Below, in pieces: positions 61,053 through 64,000 of a stretch of DNA of 64,000 nucleotides. The translations under genes and the position numbers were made by a program. This stretch comes from Chakrabartyella piscis. Its GTDB lineage: Bacteria > Bacillota > Clostridia > Lachnospirales > Anaerotignaceae. The notes below the pieces were generated by a model, which saw only the letters and a list, made by a program, of their open reading frames with translations, was not told the origin of the DNA and did not search any database. Every line of letters starts with the position of its first letter. Position 1 is the first letter of the stretch. The stretch is taken from positions 248,001 to 312,000 of the forward strand of contig CP092441.1 in assembly GCA_030067835.1 (NCBI GenBank), in the 5' to 3' direction.

Positions 61053-61550
61053 ATGGAATTGCCAAAACGCAAATCAATTCGATTGAAAGAATACGATTAT
61101 AGCAGCAATGGAGCGTATTTTGTAACCATTTGCACCCATCAAAAGCAATGTATATTATGGGGAGATGTAGGGAATGGTCTCGACCATTCCGCAAATTTAC
61201 CATTAACTCCAATTGGAGAAATAGCTCAAAAAGACATGGAAGATATATCCAAACATTTTCCATATGTTCAAGTGGAAAAATATGTGATTATGCCGAATCA
61301 TATACACGCAATTATTATGATAAATAAAAATGAGGATATGGCGGAATGGTCAAGACCATTCCCTACGTTATCGGCTATTATTGGGTTATACAAGTCAGGT
61401 GTGTCACGAAAGGTCGGAAGTTCCATTTGGCAAAAATCCTTCCATGAACACATCATCAGAAACCAAACATCCTACGATGAAATTTGGCAATATATCGACA
61501 CAAATCCAATGAAATGGGAGTTGGATCAATATTACAAAGCAGCATTGTAA
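61053..61550 (+). CDS. REP-associated tyrosine transposase (RAYT, Y1/HUH family) containing two REP elements
   Basis: The 165-residue protein has the TnpA-REP pattern. The N-terminal 'LKEYDYSSNGAYFVTICTHQ' is followed by the HUH motif in 'MPNHIHAI' (His codons at 61299 and 61305). C-terminally it has 'IWQKSFHEHIIRNQTSYDEI' with the likely catalytic Tyr, and 'YIDTNPMKWELDQ'. RAYTs nick and move REP palindromes. Two REP elements (61167-61192 and 61341-61366, opposite orientation) lie within the gene, in frame, encoding residues 39-47 and 97-105 and flanking the HUH motif. GAGGTGAT is the ribosome site. Confidence 0.88.
   Translation: MELPKRKSIRLKEYDYSSNGAYFVTICTHQKQCILWGDVGNGLDHSANLPLTPIGEIAQKDMEDISKHFPYVQVEKYVIMPNHIHAIIMINKNEDMAEWSRPFPTLSAIIGLYKSGVSRKVGSSIWQKSFHEHIIRNQTSYDEIWQYIDTNPMKWELDQYYKAAL
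61167..61192 (+). repeat. REP-like palindrome inside the RAYT gene (+)
   Basis: GTAG foot, perfect GGAATGGTC-TC-GACCATTCC stem, GC; read in frame as VGNGLDHSA. Confidence 0.85.
61341..61366 (-). repeat. REP-like palindrome inside the RAYT gene (-)
   Basis: Minus-strand GTAG foot and a perfect GGAATGGTC-AA-GACCATTCC stem; read in frame as AEWSRPFPT. The same sequence as 39845-39870. Confidence 0.85.
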
Positions 61551-61621
61551 TGACAACCTTTGGGGTTGTTTGTAATACAAATTGATTGCAAAATGTAGCA
61601 ATGAAAAAAGGAGGAAAGCAA

Positions 61622-63214
61622 GTGACGAATTATGCCATTGAGATGCGTGGAATTACAAAGACTTTTGGCAGTGTGGTTGCAAACAAAGATGTCAACTTGA
61701 ATGTGAAAGAAGGAGAAATTCTTGCACTTTTGGGTGAAAATGGTTCTGGTAAAACCACCCTTATGAATATGTTGTCTGGTATTTATCAACCAGACTGTGG
61801 TGAGATTTTAATGGGTGGCAAACCTGTATCCATTCATTCACCAGAAGATTCTAAAAAATTGGGTGTTGGTATGGTACATCAACATTTCAAATTGGTGGAT
61901 GTGTTTACTGCTGCGGATAATATTTGGTTGGGCAAAGAAGATGGTGGTCAACTTTTGCAAAAGAATCGTTTTGCTGAAATTGGCGAAATGTGTCAAAAAT
62001 TTGGCTTTGACATCGATCCCACCAAAAAAGTCCATAATATGGCAGTCAGTGAGAAACAAACTTTGGAAATCATCAAAGTCTTGTACTATGGAGCAAAAAT
62101 CATCATTTTGGATGAACCAACAGCTGTTTTGACGGTACAAGAAACCAAAAAATTGTTCGATGTATTGCGTCAAATGAAAGCAGATGGACATGCAGTCATC
62201 ATCATCACACATAAGCTCAATGAGGTTTTGGAAATTTCAGATCGTGTTGCAATCCTGAGAAAAGGTGAGTACATCACCACAGTGGAAACAGCAGAAACAT
62301 CAGAACAAGAATTGACGGAATTGATGGTTGGACGCAAAATTGATTTGAATATCGATAGACCAGAAGTGGAAAAATCATTGCCACTTTTGGAAATTCGTAA
62401 TTTGCAAATTCAAAATGACGAAGGAGCAATTGCAATCGATAAAGTCAACTTCTACATTCGTGGTGGTGAAATCTTGGGTGTTGCTGGCATCGCTGGTTGT
62501 GGTCAAAAGGAATTGTGTGAAGCCATTGCTGGACTTAGACCCATTATTGATGGTCAGATGATCCACAAAGGGGATAATATCGTTGGTTTGACTCCAAAAG
62601 AAATTATTGCAAAAGGGATTTCCATGAGTTTCATTCCAGAAGATCGTTTGGGTATGGGGCTTGCTCCTTCGTTGTCCATTACCGACAATATGATTTTGAA
62701 AAACTATGGAGATACCAAAGGGATTTTGGTGGATCGTAAAATTGGACGTAGAGATGCAGTGGAGGTCATTGAAAACCTCAATGTCATCACACCTTCTTCT
62801 GAAACACCAGTGCGTCGTTTGTCTGGTGGTAATGTGCAGAAAATCCTTTTGGGTCGTGAAATCAAAGCAGCTCCAAACGTTTTGGTGACTGCATATCCTG
62901 TGCGTGGTTTGGATATCAATTCCTCCTATGCAATTTACGATATCATCAACAAACAAAAACAAGCAGGTGTTGGCGTTTTGTTCGTTGGTGAAGATTTGGA
63001 TGTTATGATGGCACTTTGCGATAAGATTATGGTGCTTTGTCATGGGGAATTGATGGGTATTGTTCATGCACATAAAGTCACAAAAGAACAACTTGGTTTG
63101 ATGATGACAGGTGCTTTGAACCTGACAAATCGTTATGAAGATAAACCAGCAGGTATTGCAAAGGATACCTTGTTTGCACAACACATTGAAGATGATGGGA
63201 AGGTGATCAAATGA
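61622..63214 (+). CDS. Nucleoside-type ABC importer ATPase (two ATP-binding domains)
   Basis: The 530-residue protein has two tandem ABC domains, as in sugar and BMP-type nucleoside importers. Domain 1 has Walker A 'GENGSGKTT', Walker B 'IIILDEPTAVLT' and a degenerate signature 'MAVSEKQTLEI'. Domain 2 has a degenerate Walker A ('GIAGCGQKE') and an intact 'LSGGNVQK', with 'YPVRGLDINS' replacing the usual Walker B. The start is GTG 61622, 7 bases after AAGGAGG; the ATG at 61586 precedes this site. It overlaps the permease ATG by 4 bases. Confidence 0.9.
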   Translation: MTNYAIEMRGITKTFGSVVANKDVNLNVKEGEILALLGENGSGKTTLMNMLSGIYQPDCGEILMGGKPVSIHSPEDSKKLGVGMVHQHFKLVDVFTAADNIWLGKEDGGQLLQKNRFAEIGEMCQKFGFDIDPTKKVHNMAVSEKQTLEIIKVLYYGAKIIILDEPTAVLTVQETKKLFDVLRQMKADGHAVIIITHKLNEVLEISDRVAILRKGEYITTVETAETSEQELTELMVGRKIDLNIDRPEVEKSLPLLEIRNLQIQNDEGAIAIDKVNFYIRGGEILGVAGIAGCGQKELCEAIAGLRPIIDGQMIHKGDNIVGLTPKEIIAKGISMSFIPEDRLGMGLAPSLSITDNMILKNYGDTKGILVDRKIGRRDAVEVIENLNVITPSSETPVRRLSGGNVQKILLGREIKAAPNVLVTAYPVRGLDINSSYAIYDIINKQKQAGVGVLFVGEDLDVMMALCDKIMVLCHGELMGIVHAHKVTKEQLGLMMTGALNLTNRYEDKPAGIAKDTLFAQHIEDDGKVIK

Positions 63215-64000
63215 AAAAACAAAGTTCTTTCCATATGGTAAAACGTGAAGGGGTTAAGTGGCAACAAATTGCCATGAGCTATCTGATTGCGATTGTAGTT
63301 GCCATTGCTTTGGGTGGCGTGTTGCTTTCTGTGCAAAATGTAAATCCTTTTGATTATTACAAAGATATGTTTAGTTTGGGTGTTGTAGGCAATAAATTTG
63401 CGTACAAACAAGTGGAAGCATTCATCAAATTGTTCACACCTTTGCTTTTGACATCTGTGGCGTTGTCCTTGGCATTCAAAATGCGTTTTTGGAACATTGG
63501 TGGTGAAGGTCAATTCATCATTGGTGCTTTGGGCGCTGGTTCTGTTGCCTATTTGTTGGGTGAAACCATGCCAACTGCTGTGGTATTGTTGTTGATGGCA
63601 TTGGTTGGTGCTGTTTTGGGTGGTTTGTATGGTGCTGTGGTTGCCATTTTGAAGGTGAAACATGGTACAAATGAAACTTTGCTCACTTTGATGATGAACT
63701 ACTTGGCATTGTATCTATTGAAATTCTTTGGAGAAACCAGTGGTGACTGGAACTTCTTCCTTGCAAAAGACTCCAATAGACCATTGTTTGCAACCTTCCC
63801 AGACAATGCAAAAATGATTACATTGCCAACACCATTTGGTAGTTTCTCTTTGAATCTTTCCTTGGTGATTGTAGTGCTTTTGTGCGTTGGCGTCTGGTGG
63901 TACTTGAAATACACCAAACAAGGGTATGAAATTTCTGTTGTTGGGGATAGCCCAAACAGTGCAAAATACGCAGGTATGAAGGTTTCCAAAATCGTCATTA
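63211..64000 (+). CDS. Nucleoside-type ABC importer permease, 3' truncated by the window end
   Basis: The frame is open from ATG 63211 to the last base (263 codons). It shows membrane helices and the BPD_transp_2 hallmark 'FKMRFWNIGGEGQFIIGALG', 'GTNETLLTLMMNYLA' and 'GYEISVVGDSPNSAKYAGM', as in NupP/YufP-type permeases. The ATGA overlap with the ATPase gene shows translational coupling; a second permease gene is expected after the window. Confidence 0.9.
   Translation, partial: MKKQSSFHMVKREGVKWQQIAMSYLIAIVVAIALGGVLLSVQNVNPFDYYKDMFSLGVVGNKFAYKQVEAFIKLFTPLLLTSVALSLAFKMRFWNIGGEGQFIIGALGAGSVAYLLGETMPTAVVLLLMALVGAVLGGLYGAVVAILKVKHGTNETLLTLMMNYLALYLLKFFGETSGDWNFFLAKDSNRPLFATFPDNAKMITLPTPFGSFSLNLSLVIVVLLCVGVWWYLKYTKQGYEISVVGDSPNSAKYAGMKVSKIVI

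Overview
The window looks like a low-GC chromosome segment from an anaerobic Firmicute, most likely a gut-type Clostridia. The support is a one-polypeptide pyruvate:ferredoxin oxidoreductase, sigma-54 enhancer-binding regulators, BspA-like leucine-rich and SLH surface proteins, c-di-GMP-linked exopolysaccharide genes and AAGGAGG-type ribosome sites. No rRNA, tRNA or CRISPR array was seen, so I do not name a genus.

Layout. 1-2898: the 3' part of an iron/cobalamin-type binding protein, a THEP1-like NTPase, a MerR effector-domain remnant and a LysR regulator. 3113-23274: the most striking region, three parallel modules. Each has a PAS/sigma-54 activator gene, a sigma-54 promoter (GG-N10-GC), two adjacent class III (CaiB/BaiF) CoA-transferases of two constant subtypes (A then B), an intercistronic hairpin and a BCCT betaine/carnitine-type transporter. 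Module 1 is followed by a mandelate-racemase-type enolase-superfamily enzyme. 23464-31662: an LRR surface protein with a papain-like domain and a broken SLH-anchored surface protein. 31822-36243: a GntR/FCD regulator convergent with PFOR. 36646-40694: a CotH / DUF4956 / VTC operon with REP palindromes at its junctions. 40934-44772: an Na+-symporter / class V aminotransferase / M29-like operon facing a divergent MarR gene with two operators. 45863-58279: a Met-rich secreted protein, then an exopolysaccharide operon (GT2-GtrA split by an IS30-type element, a PilZ-bearing cellulose-synthase-like GT2, a membrane protein, FIST-EAL, PAS-GGDEF). 58576-64000: xpt and a BMP-type nucleoside ABC importer, interrupted by a REP-associated tyrosine transposase (RAYT) gene.

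How the parts may work together. The three modules look like separately inducible routes that import quaternary-ammonium-type (or sulfonium) compounds and activate them with CoA. Module 2 departs from the other two at several key residues. The substrate cannot be read from sequence. The GGDEF, EAL and PilZ proteins form a local circuit that both makes and senses c-di-GMP for polysaccharide export. Sixteen short palindromes with a 5' GTAG foot, plus one doubtful relative, are scattered over the window. Two of them lie inside the RAYT gene, which suggests a live or recent REP/RAYT system.
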